Shown: positions 43,655 to 53,500 of the stretch, one piece after another
Layout: every line of letters begins with the position of its first letter
Numbering within the stretch: the first letter of the stretch is position 1
DNA from: an uncultured Robinsoniella sp.
Lineage (GTDB): Bacteria > Bacillota > Clostridia > Lachnospirales > Lachnospiraceae
Direction: 5' to 3'
NCBI GenBank assembly: GCA_900540475.1
Contig: UQGG01000017.1
Span: 1-64,000 of the forward strand
Length of the DNA stretch: 64,000 nucleotides
Position numbers and translations under genes: made by a program
Notes under the pieces: model-generated
The model's input: the letters and a program-made list of their open reading frames with translations, nothing else
The model's database searches: none
Told to the model about the DNA's origin: nothing

Positions 43655-44590
43655 TTACTCACCAAGAGTTGCTACCATAACAGCTTTAATTGTATGCATA
43701 CGATTCTCAGCCTCATCAAACACAACCGATGCATCGGATTCAAATACCTCTTCCGTAACCTCTTTCCCTTTTACTGCCGGAAGGCAATGCATAAAGATTG
43801 TGGTATCTTTGCCGGTTTTCTCCATGAGCTCACTGTTAATCTGATATGGGGATAACAAGGCAATCCGCTCTGCCGCTTTATCTTCTTCACCCATAGAGCA
43901 CCAAACATCGGTATAGAGGACATCAGCATCCTTCACACCATCTGTTGAATCCGTAAGGGTTATGGTTGCCTGGGATTCCTTTGCGTATTCCTCACATAAT
44001 GACACCAGATCTTCTTTTGGCCACAATACTTTCGGTGCAATTATGGTAAAATGAACACCCAGTTTTGCGCAGCCGATCATCAGGCTGTTAGCCATATTGT
44101 TGCGTCCGTCACCTAAATAGACAAAACGAAGCCCCTTCAGATAGCCAAAATGTTCCTTCATAGTCAGCATATCAGCCAGAATCTGAGTTGGATGATAATC
44201 ATCGGTCAACCCGTTCCAAACCGGTACTCCTGCGTACTCAGCCAGTTTCTCAACCGTTTCATGCTTAAATCCGCGGAATTCAATACCATCAAACATTCTT
44301 CCCAGAACTCTTGCGGTATCTTCCACACTTTCCTTATGGCCTAACTGTATATCATCCTTACCCAGGTACTCCGGATGTCCGCCTTCATCGGTACATCCGA
44401 TGGTAAAAGCACATCTCGTTCTGGTAGATGGTTTTTCAAAAATCAAAGCAACATTTTTTCCGCGCAGGCTGGTTCCCAATACACCGCGTTTCTTTCTTTC
44501 CTTAAGCTGTCCTGCCAGTTCCAGCAGGTATTCTATTTCTTCAGAAGTGAAATCTTTTAATGTTAAAAAACTGCGTCCTTTTAAATTCAT
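43655..44590 (-). CDS. argF: Ornithine carbamoyltransferase
   Basis: The enzyme makes citrulline from ornithine and carbamoyl phosphate (311 residues). The carbamoyl-phosphate loop is FEKPSTRTRCAF (STRTR), followed by LGHKESVEDTARVLGRM and YHPTQILADMLT. The ornithine and catalytic motif HCLPAVKGKEVTEEVF near the C-terminus contains the HCLP cysteine. ATGs at 44593 and 44590 are both possible; the second has the better spacing from AGGAGG. It could be anabolic (arginine synthesis) or catabolic; no other arc genes are nearby. A promoter with TTGAAC-17-TATGAT precedes it. Confidence 0.95.
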   Translation of the reverse strand: MNLKGRSFLTLKDFTSEEIEYLLELAGQLKERKKRGVLGTSLRGKNVALIFEKPSTRTRCAFTIGCTDEGGHPEYLGKDDIQLGHKESVEDTARVLGRMFDGIEFRGFKHETVEKLAEYAGVPVWNGLTDDYHPTQILADMLTMKEHFGYLKGLRFVYLGDGRNNMANSLMIGCAKLGVHFTIIAPKVLWPKEDLVSLCEEYAKESQATITLTDSTDGVKDADVLYTDVWCSMGEEDKAAERIALLSPYQINSELMEKTGKDTTIFMHCLPAVKGKEVTEEVFESDASVVFDEAENRMHTIKAVMVATLGE

Positions 44591-44637
44591 CATGTTTCCT
44601 CCTCTTAGAGCTTCGGTAATATCGTGATTTGTTTTCC

Positions 44638-44666
44638 ATCATACCACTGTTCTCGGTTTTGTTCAA
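44638..44666 (-). promoter_or_regulatory. Promoter of argF
   Basis: On the reverse strand TTGAAC (44661-44666), 17 bp and TATGAT (44638-44643), about 45 bp before argF. Confidence 0.65.
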
Positions 44667-44688
44667 CATATTATCTCTTATAGAACAT

Positions 44689-44744
44689 AAAAAACTGTGG
44701 GAATAAGCAGAATTTCCAACTCTTTCTGCCAAACCCCCACAGTC
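44689..44744 (-). terminator. Terminator of the nfeD-SPFH operon
   Basis: On the reverse strand ACTGTGGG and CCCACAGT close an extended hairpin with an inner GCAGAA/TTCTGC stem, followed by six T. It lies about 100 bp after the SPFH gene and before the argF promoter. Confidence 0.8.
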
Positions 44745-44840
44745 CTTGCTTAAACTTATTCATCATCTTAAATCATGTATTCTAATTGCATTCTCACAGC
44801 CGTGCGTCATTTCCGCGGAACATTGTTTCCAGATGAAAGG

Positions 44841-45788
44841 TTAAATATCCCTTGCAATTTCCGTAATGGACTTCACAAGCCCTGCCACATTCTGAATCTC
44901 AGACGGAATAATAATCTTTGTCGCCTGGCCATCTGCTACTTTTTCTAATGCCTCGAAGCTCTTCAGCGCTAATACGGACTGGTCGGCTCCTGCTTCTTTT
45001 AAGAATCGGATACCGTCTGCATTCGCTTTCTGCACTTTAATAATGGCTTCCGCTTCACCTTCTGCCTCACGGATCATCTTTTCTTTCTGTGCCTCTGCGC
45101 GAAGGATCGCTGCCTGCTTTTCAGCCTCAGCCTCTAAGATAGAAGATTCTTTGTGACCTTCTGCTACCAGAATGGTGGATTTCTTCTCACCTTCCGCACG
45201 AAGAATGGATTCTCTTCGTTCACGTTCTGCCTTCATCTGTTTTTCCATGGCATCCTGAATGGCTGCCGGAGGAATAATATTTTTTAATTCCACGCGGTTT
45301 ACTTTAATTCCCCATGGATCAGTTGCGATATCAAGAGATGCACGCATCTTTGTATTAATAATTTCTCTGGAGGTCAGTGTCTGATCCAGTTCCATATCAC
45401 CAATGATGTTACGTAACGTAGTGGCAGTCAGATTCTCAATAGCCATAATGGGATTCTCAACCCCGTATGCAAAAAGCTTTGGATCTGTTATCTGGAAGAA
45501 CACAACCGTATCAATCCGCATTGTGACATTATCTTTGGTAATTACCGGCTGGGGAGCAAAATCAACAACCTGCTCTTTTAACAGAACCTTCTTTGCAATT
45601 CTGTCGATAAAAGGTACTTTAAAATGTAATCCCACAGACCAGGTTCCCTGATAGCCGCCAAGGCGTTCCACAACCATTGCCTGGGCCTGAGGAACAATCT
45701 TAATGCAGGATACAACTAACAACAATAAAATAATAATTAACGCAATAATTAAAATAGGTACCATAACTGATGAAACGCTAGCTTCCAT
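44841..45788 (-). CDS. SPFH/band 7 membrane protein (stomatin/QmcA type)
   Basis: This 315-residue protein has one N-terminal membrane helix (about 9-30), an SPFH domain (35-200: VPQAQAMVVERLGGYQGTW, RNIIGDMELDQTLTSREIIN) and a long Ala/Glu-rich coiled coil (195-265). The family forms ring-shaped membrane scaffolds linked to membrane microdomains and FtsH control. It lies 3 bp after the NfeD gene, the usual partner. Confidence 0.92.
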   Translation of the reverse strand: MEASVSSVMVPILIIALIIILLLLVVSCIKIVPQAQAMVVERLGGYQGTWSVGLHFKVPFIDRIAKKVLLKEQVVDFAPQPVITKDNVTMRIDTVVFFQITDPKLFAYGVENPIMAIENLTATTLRNIIGDMELDQTLTSREIINTKMRASLDIATDPWGIKVNRVELKNIIPPAAIQDAMEKQMKAERERRESILRAEGEKKSTILVAEGHKESSILEAEAEKQAAILRAEAQKEKMIREAEGEAEAIIKVQKANADGIRFLKEAGADQSVLALKSFEALEKVADGQATKIIIPSEIQNVAGLVKSITEIARDI

Positions 45789-45791
45789 AAC

Positions 45792-46232
45792 TTAATTCTC
45801 CTTCTCTTTAACAATTAATTTTACTCCGCTGATCCGTTCAATAACTACGGTTTTCCCTTCTGCAATCTTCACTTTGTCATCATCCGTCCGGGCGGTCCAC
45901 TCCAGTCCATTCACCACAGCCTGACCCTGACCCTGCAGATTATCAATCGCTTTGGTTACGATTGCTTTCTTACCAATCAAACTATCCACATTCGTCTTAG
46001 CCCGATTTTTATTAACATATCTAACTGCAAACGGTCTTGTAAAAACTAAAAGAACCACGGAGACAATAACAAATGCAAGGATTTGAAATAAAATATTTCC
46101 ATTCAGGACCGATATAATGAACCCCGCAACGGATCCCCCTGCAAACCAGATTGTTGTCAAACCCATTGTAGCAAGTTCGATTACAATTAGGATAATAAAT
46201 AAAACAAGCCAACAAATAGATTCTATTTCCAT
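45792..46232 (-). CDS. NfeD-like membrane protein
   Basis: This 146-residue protein has three to four membrane helices in the first 85 residues and a C-terminal OB-fold (about 90-145: SLIGKKAIVTKAIDNLQGQG, NGLEWTARTDDD). This is the short NfeD form that pairs with SPFH proteins (YbbL/YbbK-like). It is the first gene of a two-gene operon with a TTGTAT-17-TAAAAT promoter. Confidence 0.9.
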   Translation of the reverse strand: MEIESICWLVLFIILIVIELATMGLTTIWFAGGSVAGFIISVLNGNILFQILAFVIVSVVLLVFTRPFAVRYVNKNRAKTNVDSLIGKKAIVTKAIDNLQGQGQAVVNGLEWTARTDDDKVKIAEGKTVVIERISGVKLIVKEKEN

Positions 46233-46274
46233 AATTATTACCCTCCTGTCAGAGTATTTATATGTTACCTTTAC

Positions 46275-46303
46275 ATTTTACTATAAATAGTAGGAAAATA
46301 CAA
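46275..46303 (-). promoter_or_regulatory. Promoter of the nfeD-SPFH operon
   Basis: On the reverse strand TTGTAT (46298-46303), 17 bp and TAAAAT (46275-46280). Confidence 0.6.
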
Positions 46304-46330
46304 CTTAAGATTCAGATATTTCCTTAGGGA

Positions 46331-46371
46331 TAAAAAGGAAGCCGGCACCAAAAGATGTCAGCTTCCTTTTA
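46331..46371 (-). terminator. Terminator after the SleB-type gene
   Basis: AAAAGGAAGC and GCTTCCTTTT flank an imperfect inner stem; the reverse strand ends in a T run. It lies about 25 bp after the stop and is roughly symmetric. Confidence 0.75.
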
Positions 46372-46395
46372 TTAAAGTTTTGTTATAGGTTCTTA

Positions 46396-47757
46396 TTAAT
46401 AAAACTGATGTGCTCCAATTTTGATTCCTTTTCCGGAACCTGTATTGAAGTATAATGCACCCCCTACCGGATTCTCTCCGTTCAGAGCCGCCTGTGCTGC
46501 TTCGTAGCAGTCACTTGGAACTCCATTTGCCAGTGCACTTGCCATACTTCCGTCCCAGGTCGGCATAAACTGTCCGCTCTCATAAATGACGTCACGGATG
46601 CTGCCGGCAAAGGAAGAACTAGCCACACGGTTCATTACTACCGCACCTACTGCCACTTTACCATCTCTTGGCTGATTTCCAGCTTCACAGTAGATGATCG
46701 ATGCCAGCAGTGTCACATCGTCAGCACTTGCAGATGAACTTGCATTCGTCTCTGTCTGAGGTGCATCCGTCGCAGGTGCTTCCGTTGCAGGTGCCTCTGT
46801 CTCTGGTGCTTCCGTCCAGGTTGGCTCTGTCTCTGGTGTCTCTGTCCAGGTTGTCTCTGTCTGAGGTGCTTCTGTCCAGGTCGTCTCTGTCTGAGGCGCT
46901 TCTGTCCAGGTTGTCTCTGTCTGAGGCGCTTCTGTCCAGGTTGTCTCTGTCTGAGGTGCTTCTGTCCAGGTTGTCTCTGTCTGAGGCGCTTCTGTCCAGG
47001 TCGTTTCTGTCTCCGGTGTTCCCGTCCAGGTTGTCTCTGTCTCCGGAACGTTATTCACATTCTGAGAAGCATTATTACCTGTATTGGAACTTGCGGAATT
47101 GTCCGTTGTCTGTCCGGAGCCGTTGCTTGAATAATTTCCATTGCTGTATGCACTTACCGGTGCTACATAGTCGTCCGTCGGAACCGCGGTTTCAAGAAGC
47201 AGTGTTTCTTTTACATCTTCAGCCGGAACATACGCGCTTTTTGAATCGTCCAGCTGAATGTTTACCCAAGTACCATTATTAGATGAGTACTCGTAACCCT
47301 CGCCCCTGTTTGCCGTATCCACAACTTTCGCTGCAGGATCAGCATTATTAAAAATATTTACACCGTCCCAAGAAATTTCAACTCCCGGAGTACCATAAAC
47401 TTCAGCCAGTTTCTTAGCATCCTGTCCAAATGCAAGATATTCTGTCTTTATGTAGCCTACCACTTCTCCGGAGCGAACCTTAGTCCAGTCATCCCCTTTT
47501 TCCAGAACATATGCTCCGCCGGCGCTTGGCAGATAGCCAATAATTTTACCGTTCTCAGAAGCCATTGATCTGATAAATAATTCGTCCGTTACATCCGCAA
47601 CTGCCCGATAATTCCAGTCGCTGTCTTGTGTCTGAGCTTGTATGTTTGATGTGCCTGCATTTGGCATTTCTTTCGCCATAGACACCATCGATACTGCCAT
47701 GGAAAGCGTAAGCGCTGATACAGTACAGCAAATTGCAGGTTTCATTCTACCCTTCAT
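46396..47757 (-). CDS. Secreted SH3 / Thr-Glu repeat / SleB-type cell wall hydrolase
   Basis: This 453-residue protein has a signal peptide (1-28, ending SMAKE). Two bacterial SH3 domains (about 50-110 and 115-190) may bind the wall. A spacer rich in Ser/Asn follows, then about nine 10-residue repeats of the type APQTETTWTE (five exact). The C-terminal hydrolase domain (about 345-453: LLASIIYCEAGNQPRDGKVA, GAVVMNRV, GESGQF-like YESGQFMPTWDG) is the SleB/Hydrolase_2 fold of spore cortex lytic enzymes. The catalytic Glu is likely in YCEAG. It may act on vegetative or spore wall. The promoter is TTGACA-17-TACAAT. Confidence 0.9.
   Translation of the reverse strand: MKGRMKPAICCTVSALTLSMAVSMVSMAKEMPNAGTSNIQAQTQDSDWNYRAVADVTDELFIRSMASENGKIIGYLPSAGGAYVLEKGDDWTKVRSGEVVGYIKTEYLAFGQDAKKLAEVYGTPGVEISWDGVNIFNNADPAAKVVDTANRGEGYEYSSNNGTWVNIQLDDSKSAYVPAEDVKETLLLETAVPTDDYVAPVSAYSNGNYSSNGSGQTTDNSASSNTGNNASQNVNNVPETETTWTGTPETETTWTEAPQTETTWTEAPQTETTWTEAPQTETTWTEAPQTETTWTEAPQTETTWTETPETEPTWTEAPETEAPATEAPATDAPQTETNASSSASADDVTLLASIIYCEAGNQPRDGKVAVGAVVMNRVASSSFAGSIRDVIYESGQFMPTWDGSMASALANGVPSDCYEAAQAALNGENPVGGALYFNTGSGKGIKIGAHQFY
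46801..47050 (-). repeat. 30-bp tandem repeats encoding APQTETTWTE
   Basis: About eight 30-bp units occur, of which five (46861-47010) encode exactly APQTETTWTE and differ only at third bases. A long open frame on the other strand here is a by-product. Confidence 0.85.
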
Positions 47758-47846
47758 TTTTACCTCCTGAATAACTGCGTTGCATGAAATATTTACTACT
47801 ATTCCATTACAATTATTACAAATCTATTAAATTTTGTTACGAATGT

Positions 47847-47875
47847 ATTGTACAATAATATGAGAAGTTTGTCAA
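47847..47875 (-). promoter_or_regulatory. Promoter of the SleB-type gene
   Basis: On the reverse strand TTGACA (47870-47875), 17 bp and TACAAT (47847-47852), about 90 bp before the gene. The rest of the 175-bp gap is AT-rich. Confidence 0.8.
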
Positions 47876-47932
47876 GTTTATTTCTTAAGTTTTTATTATT
47901 CAGTCTTCATATCTTGTTCATCGGATCCCGGA

Positions 47933-48709
47933 TTACCCTCTCTGCCGCTTCACTTCATACATCAGTACCGATGCCGCTATCGCCGCATTTAATGACTCTA
48001 CCTTGCCTGACATGGGTATCTTGATGTAGCAGTCCGCCTGTGCGCTGAGTGCCTCACTTAAGCCGTTTCCTTCGTTGCCGATCAAAAATGCAGTGCCACC
48101 GGAATAATCTTCCTCATAATAATTACGGGACCCCTTCAGATGGGCTGCGTAGGTTTTCATATTTTTTTCTTTTAATTCTTTTACTGTTTCTTCTATATTA
48201 TCCGTATAAAAAAATGGCATACGGTACAGGGAGCCCATGGTTGAGCGGATTGTCTTGGGATTATAGATATCTACCGTATTCGAGGTCATAATGATACCGT
48301 TTACACCGGCACCTTCCGCTGTTCTCATGATGGTTCCCAGATTCCCCGGATCCTGCAGATTCTCAAGGATCAGCAGATGGGGCGCAGAAGATAATGTGAG
48401 AATCTCCTTTAAGGTATAGTGGGACTGTTTTACGATACTCAGGATGCCCTGGGGCGTCTTTGTATCCGATGCAGCAGCAAATACCCGGTCTTCCACCACC
48501 TCCAGCCTTTCTTCATTCAGAAGCCGCTTATTTTCCGGCTTTTCATAGAATGTTCTGGATACATAGGTCATGACTATACGTTCTTCGGGTGCCTCCTGAT
48601 ACATCTTAACACCTTCAACTACGAACACATCCTGGTCTTTGCGCACTTTTCCTTTTTTCTGAAGTTGAAGCAGATTCTTAATCTGCTGATTTGATGTACT
48701 GGTAATCAT
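47933..48709 (-). CDS. TrmH/SpoU-family RNA 2'-O-methyltransferase
   Basis: This 258-residue protein has an N-terminal RNA-binding substrate domain (1-95: ITSTSNQQIKNLLQLQKKGK) and a SPOUT catalytic domain. The motifs are ENLQDPGNLGTIMRTAEGAG, FLIGNEGNGLSE and CYIKIPMSGKVESLNAAIA, i.e. the knotted SAM site. The target base (rRNA or tRNA) cannot be read from the sequence. The start at 48709 follows AGGAG. A terminator separates it from trkA. Confidence 0.93.
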   Translation of the reverse strand: MITSTSNQQIKNLLQLQKKGKVRKDQDVFVVEGVKMYQEAPEERIVMTYVSRTFYEKPENKRLLNEERLEVVEDRVFAAASDTKTPQGILSIVKQSHYTLKEILTLSSAPHLLILENLQDPGNLGTIMRTAEGAGVNGIIMTSNTVDIYNPKTIRSTMGSLYRMPFFYTDNIEETVKELKEKNMKTYAAHLKGSRNYYEEDYSGGTAFLIGNEGNGLSEALSAQADCYIKIPMSGKVESLNAAIAASVLMYEVKRQRG

Positions 48710-48726
48710 ACTTCTCCTGTTCTGAC

Positions 48727-48756
48727 AAAAGGCGCTAATTTTCATCAGCGCCTTTT
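48727..48756 (-). terminator. Terminator after trkA
   Basis: AAAAGGCGCT and AGCGCCTTTT form a perfect 10-bp stem with a 10-nt loop. It lies between the trkA stop and the methyltransferase start. Confidence 0.7.
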
Positions 48757-48837
48757 GATCTTTGTCTATTCTATTTACTTTTTCTTTATTTCCACAATTC
48801 AGAATATATTTTAGAAATGTTACTGAGTCGGATGTTA

Positions 48838-49485
48838 CTACTTTATCTTTCTCAGTTTTTCGTTATTGCCTACCGTAAGCAGCGTTTGTTCTGCCCGCAT
48901 CGGCTCATCCGGGTCCAGATTTACGTTCACCTGATCTCCTATTTTCGAAGCAATGATATTTACCCCGAACTTATTCCGGATATCCAGTTCCCTTAAAGTA
49001 CTTCCTACCCAGGACTCCGGCATTTCCATTTCCACCATACTATAGGTAGAAGAAAGTTCAAAAGTATCAACAAATCTGCCAAACACCATATTTCTCGCTA
49101 CACGGGATCCCATTTCGCTTTCCGGCGATATGACATGATCCGCACCCACTTTTTCCAAAACAGTGGCATGAATTCGATTGGTGGCTTTTGCCAGAATGTA
49201 CGGAATTCCCGCTTCCTTCGCCAATATGGTGGCCATAACGCTTGCTTCCATACTTCCGGAGATCGCAACGACCGCTCCATCCATATTCCGCAGTCCAAGG
49301 CTTTTAAATAATTCCGGATCTGTTACATTCGCTCTTACCGCATAGGTTACTTCATCTGCAATGTCCTGGACCTTATCGGGATCCATATCCACTGCCAGCA
49401 CTTCACATCCGTTATTACTGAGCGCAGTTGCAACACTGACACCGAACTTACCCAACCCAAAAACCACAAAGGATTTTACTGCCAT
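48838..49485 (-). CDS. trkA: TrkA/KtrA-type potassium uptake regulatory protein
   Basis: This 215-residue cytosolic gating subunit has an RCK_N Rossmann domain (1-130: VVFGLGKFGVSVATAL, VLAVDMDPDKVQDIAD) that binds NAD or ATP, and an RCK_C domain (140-215). It normally forms a ring on a KtrB/TrkH channel, but no channel gene is seen on either side. The gene lies 30 bp after pfkA and may be co-transcribed. Confidence 0.9.
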   Translation of the reverse strand: MAVKSFVVFGLGKFGVSVATALSNNGCEVLAVDMDPDKVQDIADEVTYAVRANVTDPELFKSLGLRNMDGAVVAISGSMEASVMATILAKEAGIPYILAKATNRIHATVLEKVGADHVISPESEMGSRVARNMVFGRFVDTFELSSTYSMVEMEMPESWVGSTLRELDIRNKFGVNIIASKIGDQVNVNLDPDEPMRAEQTLLTVGNNEKLRKIK

Positions 49486-49515
49486 TTTGTTACTCCTTAT
49501 CTTATATATGAAATC

Positions 49516-50490
49516 TTATACAGAAAGAGATCTGCTTACCTCAAACATAAATTCTGAAATTCCTTTTTGCATTGCCAGCGCTTCATTAATATCAAAATCA
49601 GTGAAGTCACCATTTTTATATCCAACTACACGGTTTGTTTTACCATCACACAATAAATCGGTTGCATAAGCGCCCATCATGGATGCATACACACGATCCT
49701 TACAGGTAGGGCTTCCTCCACGCTGCATATGTCCCAGAATTGTCGCTCTGGTCTCAACGCCTGTGGCTGCCTCAATTCTTCTCGCCATACTGGTTGAATG
49801 TCCGATTCCCTCTGCATTAATGATAATATGGTGTTTCTTACCGCGTTTTCTGTTATTTATAATATTATTAATCAGTTTCTGCTCATCATAATCATACTTT
49901 TCAGGAATCAGAATATCCTCTGCTCCATTTGCTATACCGCACCACAATGCGATATAACCCGCACCACGTCCCATAACCTCGATGATACTGCATCTTTCAT
50001 GGGATGTAGAGGTATCACGTACTTTATCAATTGCCTGCATTGCCGTATTTACTGCGGTATCGAAACCAATCGTATACTCGGAACAAGCAATATCAAGATC
50101 GATCGTTCCAGGAACTCCAATGGTATTCACACCCAGATTTGCCAGTTTCTGTGCTCCGGCAAAAGAACCGTCTCCACCGATAACTACCAATCCGTCAATG
50201 CCGTGTTTTCTGCAGACTTCTGCACCCTGCTTCTGTCCTTCTGCTGTTCTGAACTCAGCACAACGTGCCGTATAGAGAATCGTACCTCCCCGTGAAATGG
50301 TATCTGATACATCACGTGCCGATAAGTCAATAATTTCTTCATTTAACAGACCGTTATAGCCTTTTAAAATACCTTTTACCTTTTTACCGCTTGAAATTGC
50401 TCTTCGTACAACTGCACGAATTGCAGCGTTCATTCCGGGTGCATCACCACCACTTGTTAACACTCCGATTGTCTCTATTTGCTTTGCCAT
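49516..50490 (-). CDS. pfkA: 6-phosphofructokinase
   Basis: This 324-residue ATP-dependent enzyme makes fructose-1,6-bisphosphate in glycolysis. The ATP site is TSGGDAPGMNAAIRAVVR (about 13-30) and GGDGSFAGA (about 105). The catalytic GTIDLDI (Asp near 129) and MGRGAGYIAL are present. GGDGS, with Gly at the position that decides ATP against PPi use, points to ATP. It follows dnaE by 79 bp, the usual Firmicute order. The start follows AAGGAGG. Confidence 0.96.
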   Translation of the reverse strand: MAKQIETIGVLTSGGDAPGMNAAIRAVVRRAISSGKKVKGILKGYNGLLNEEIIDLSARDVSDTISRGGTILYTARCAEFRTAEGQKQGAEVCRKHGIDGLVVIGGDGSFAGAQKLANLGVNTIGVPGTIDLDIACSEYTIGFDTAVNTAMQAIDKVRDTSTSHERCSIIEVMGRGAGYIALWCGIANGAEDILIPEKYDYDEQKLINNIINNRKRGKKHHIIINAEGIGHSTSMARRIEAATGVETRATILGHMQRGGSPTCKDRVYASMMGAYATDLLCDGKTNRVVGYKNGDFTDFDINEALAMQKGISEFMFEVSRSLSV

Positions 50491-50569
50491 TTTTGTGCCT
50501 CCTTCATTTTAGGTTCACCTTAATTCATTTATATACAATTTCCTCATCCTAAACATTCTAATTCATTTT

Positions 50570-53500
50570 CTACAACTTTTCAATACTCTTTTCTACAACT
50601 TTTACGTTATTCCCCCCAAAATTTTCAGCAAGTTTCCGTAAAAGCTGCTCTTCAATCCGCACTGACCAGTTGCGTTCCAGCCTCTTCACAGACTTTGGAT
50701 TTCGCACATAAATGACCACGGCATCTTTCCCGTCAGACTGGCGGAGCAGCCCGTAGAGTGCCTCTTCTGACTCGGCAAACGTTTCTTTATCTTCGAATTG
50801 GATCCAGAGTTCCCTTGGCGCTTCTTCAAATGCCCAGATTTTTTCACAGATCAGCTTGCTGGGTTTGTCGTCTTCTGTGGATACACGGCCTTTTACAAAC
50901 ACCTTGCTGTCCTCAACAAGAAGATCCCTGAACTTTTCATAATCTTTTGGAAAGATTACCACTTCCACGGTTCCCACCAGGTCTTCCACGGTAATAAATG
51001 CCATGGTTTTATTCGTTCTGGTGTGTTTCACCGTTTTACTTATAATCATTCCTCCGATTATGGCTTTTATACCATCTGCTACCTTTGTTACTCCAATTTC
51101 CTCATCAATCATAAAATCCGAAGTTACCTGGGAGATATTTTTACGCCATCTCTCTTCATATTCCTGAAGGGGATGACCGCTGATATATACGCCCAGCACT
51201 TCCTTCTCAAAACTGAGCAGCTGCTCTTTTTCGTATTCCCCAACGTCCGGCAGCCGGATTTCAAATTCTTTTTTCTCTTCTTCGCCCACCAGATCAAATA
51301 AAGACATCTGTCCGGTGAGCGAATATTTCCGTTCCTGGTTCACGCTGTCCATAATCTGTACATAGATCATCATGAACTGCTTTCTGGTTCCGCCCAGTCC
51401 ATCCAGTGCACCTGCTTTAATAAAGCTTTCAATGGTCCTCTTATTGACTTCCTTACCGGACAGGCGTTCGATAAAATCTTTTAAAGACTTATAGGGTCCT
51501 CTGTTCATACGCTCCGTTACAATTGCTTCAATCACGGGCTTTCCAACACTTTTAATGGCGGACAGCCCGTAACGGATGGATTTGCCATCTACCGAAAACG
51601 CACTTTCTCCCACATTGATGTCCGGGGGCAGAATATCTATGCCCATCTGGCGGCAGGTAAGGATATATTCCGATACTTTGGTAGGGTTATCAATAACAGA
51701 CGTCATAAGCGCCGCCATAAATTCTACCGGATAATAATATTTCAAATATGCCGTCTGGTACGAAACCACACCGTATGCAGCCGCATGGGATTTGTTAAAT
51801 GCATACTTTGCAAAATCAATCATATCGTCATAGATTTTATTTGCGATTTTTTCATCGATTCCATTATTGATGCAGCCGGCAACGCCCTCTGCTTCGTTTC
51901 CGTATACGAAATTCTGACGCTCCTTTTCCATAACAGATGCCTTTTTCTTGGACATGGCACGGCGCAGCAGATCGCTTCGACCCAGGGTATATCCACCCAG
52001 GTCACGTACAATCTGCATAACCTGTTCCTGATAAACGATACAGCCATAGGTAGGCTCCAGAATGGATTCCAGCTGCGGGCAGTCGTATACGATGCTGTCC
52101 GGATTATTCTTGCCCCGGATGTACTGGGGAATGAAATCCATAGGACCCGGACGGTACAGGGATATCCCGGCTATAATATCTTCCAGGCTCTGAGGCTTTA
52201 ACTCTTTCATAAAGCTCTTCATACCGCCGCTTTCCAGCTGAAACACACCGTCTGTCCTTCCGGTTCCAATCGAATCCAGTACCTCTTTATCGTTATAATC
52301 AATCAGATCCATATCCAGACTTTTTCCTGAACTCTTTTCAGCCAGACGCACCGCATTCTGGATTACCGTCAGGGTCCGAAGTCCAAGGAAGTCCATCTTT
52401 AACAGTCCCAGTTCTTCCAGCGTGGTCATGGTAAACTGGGTGGTAATGGAACCGTCTGATGCCCTGGACAGAGGAACGTATTCGTCCACAGACTTCTGGC
52501 TGATAACCACTCCGGCAGCGTGCATGGAGGTATGCCGCGGCAGCCCTTCCAGCCTCTTTGACATATCGATCAGCGTTTTCACCTGTGGATCCGATTCATA
52601 CAGGCTTTTCATCTCACCATTCATAATCAGCGCTTTATCTATGGTTATGTTCAATTCATTTGGTATCATTTTTGCAATGGAATCCACCATTGCATAAGGC
52701 AGATCCATAACACGGCCCACATCCCGGATTACACCTCTTGCAGCCATGGTACCAAAAGTAACAATCTGCACCACCCGGTCTTTGCCGTATTTTTCCACCA
52801 CATAATCAATGACTTCCTGTCTTCTTTCAAAACAAAAATCCACGTCGATATCGGGCATGGATACACGTTCCGGATTCAGGAAACGCTCAAACAGCAGGCT
52901 GTATTTAATGGGATCCAGGGTGGTGATATCCAGCGTATAGGAAACAAGGCTTCCCGCAGCCGATCCACGTCCCGGTCCTACAATAATATCGTGGTCCTTG
53001 GCATATTTAATAAAGTCCCACACAATCAGGAAATAATCCACATACCCCATTTCCTTGATAATACCAAGCTCATATTCCAGTCGTGTCCACAAGTCCTCCG
53101 TAACAGGCTGGTAACGTTCGTCCATGCCGTCAAAGCAGAGCTTATTCAGGTATTCCCAGGAGGTATAACCCTGGGGAACATCATATTTTGGAAGCTTTGT
53201 GACTCCAAACTCAATTTCCACATGGCAGCGGTCTGCGATTTTCTGGGTATTCTCCAGTGCCTCCGGCGCATACGGGAATAAATTTGCCATTTCCTCCGGG
53301 GATTTGACGTAATATTGTCCGCCCTCATAGCGCATACGATCTTCGTCATCCAGTTTCTTTGCCGTCTGGATACAAAGCAGGATATCATGGGGGGATTCAT
53401 CTTCTGCATAGGTATAATGAACGTCATTGGTTGCTACCAGTCCGATATCCAGCTCTTTGCTCATGCGCAGAAGCTGGGGATTTACCATTTTCTGTTCCGG

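Noticed and set aside
46701..47282. 193-codon forward frame rich in Leu and Ser
   Set aside because: It is the antisense of the APQTETTWTE repeat; the periodic Leu/Ser pattern comes from the repeat, and no ribosome binding site is seen.
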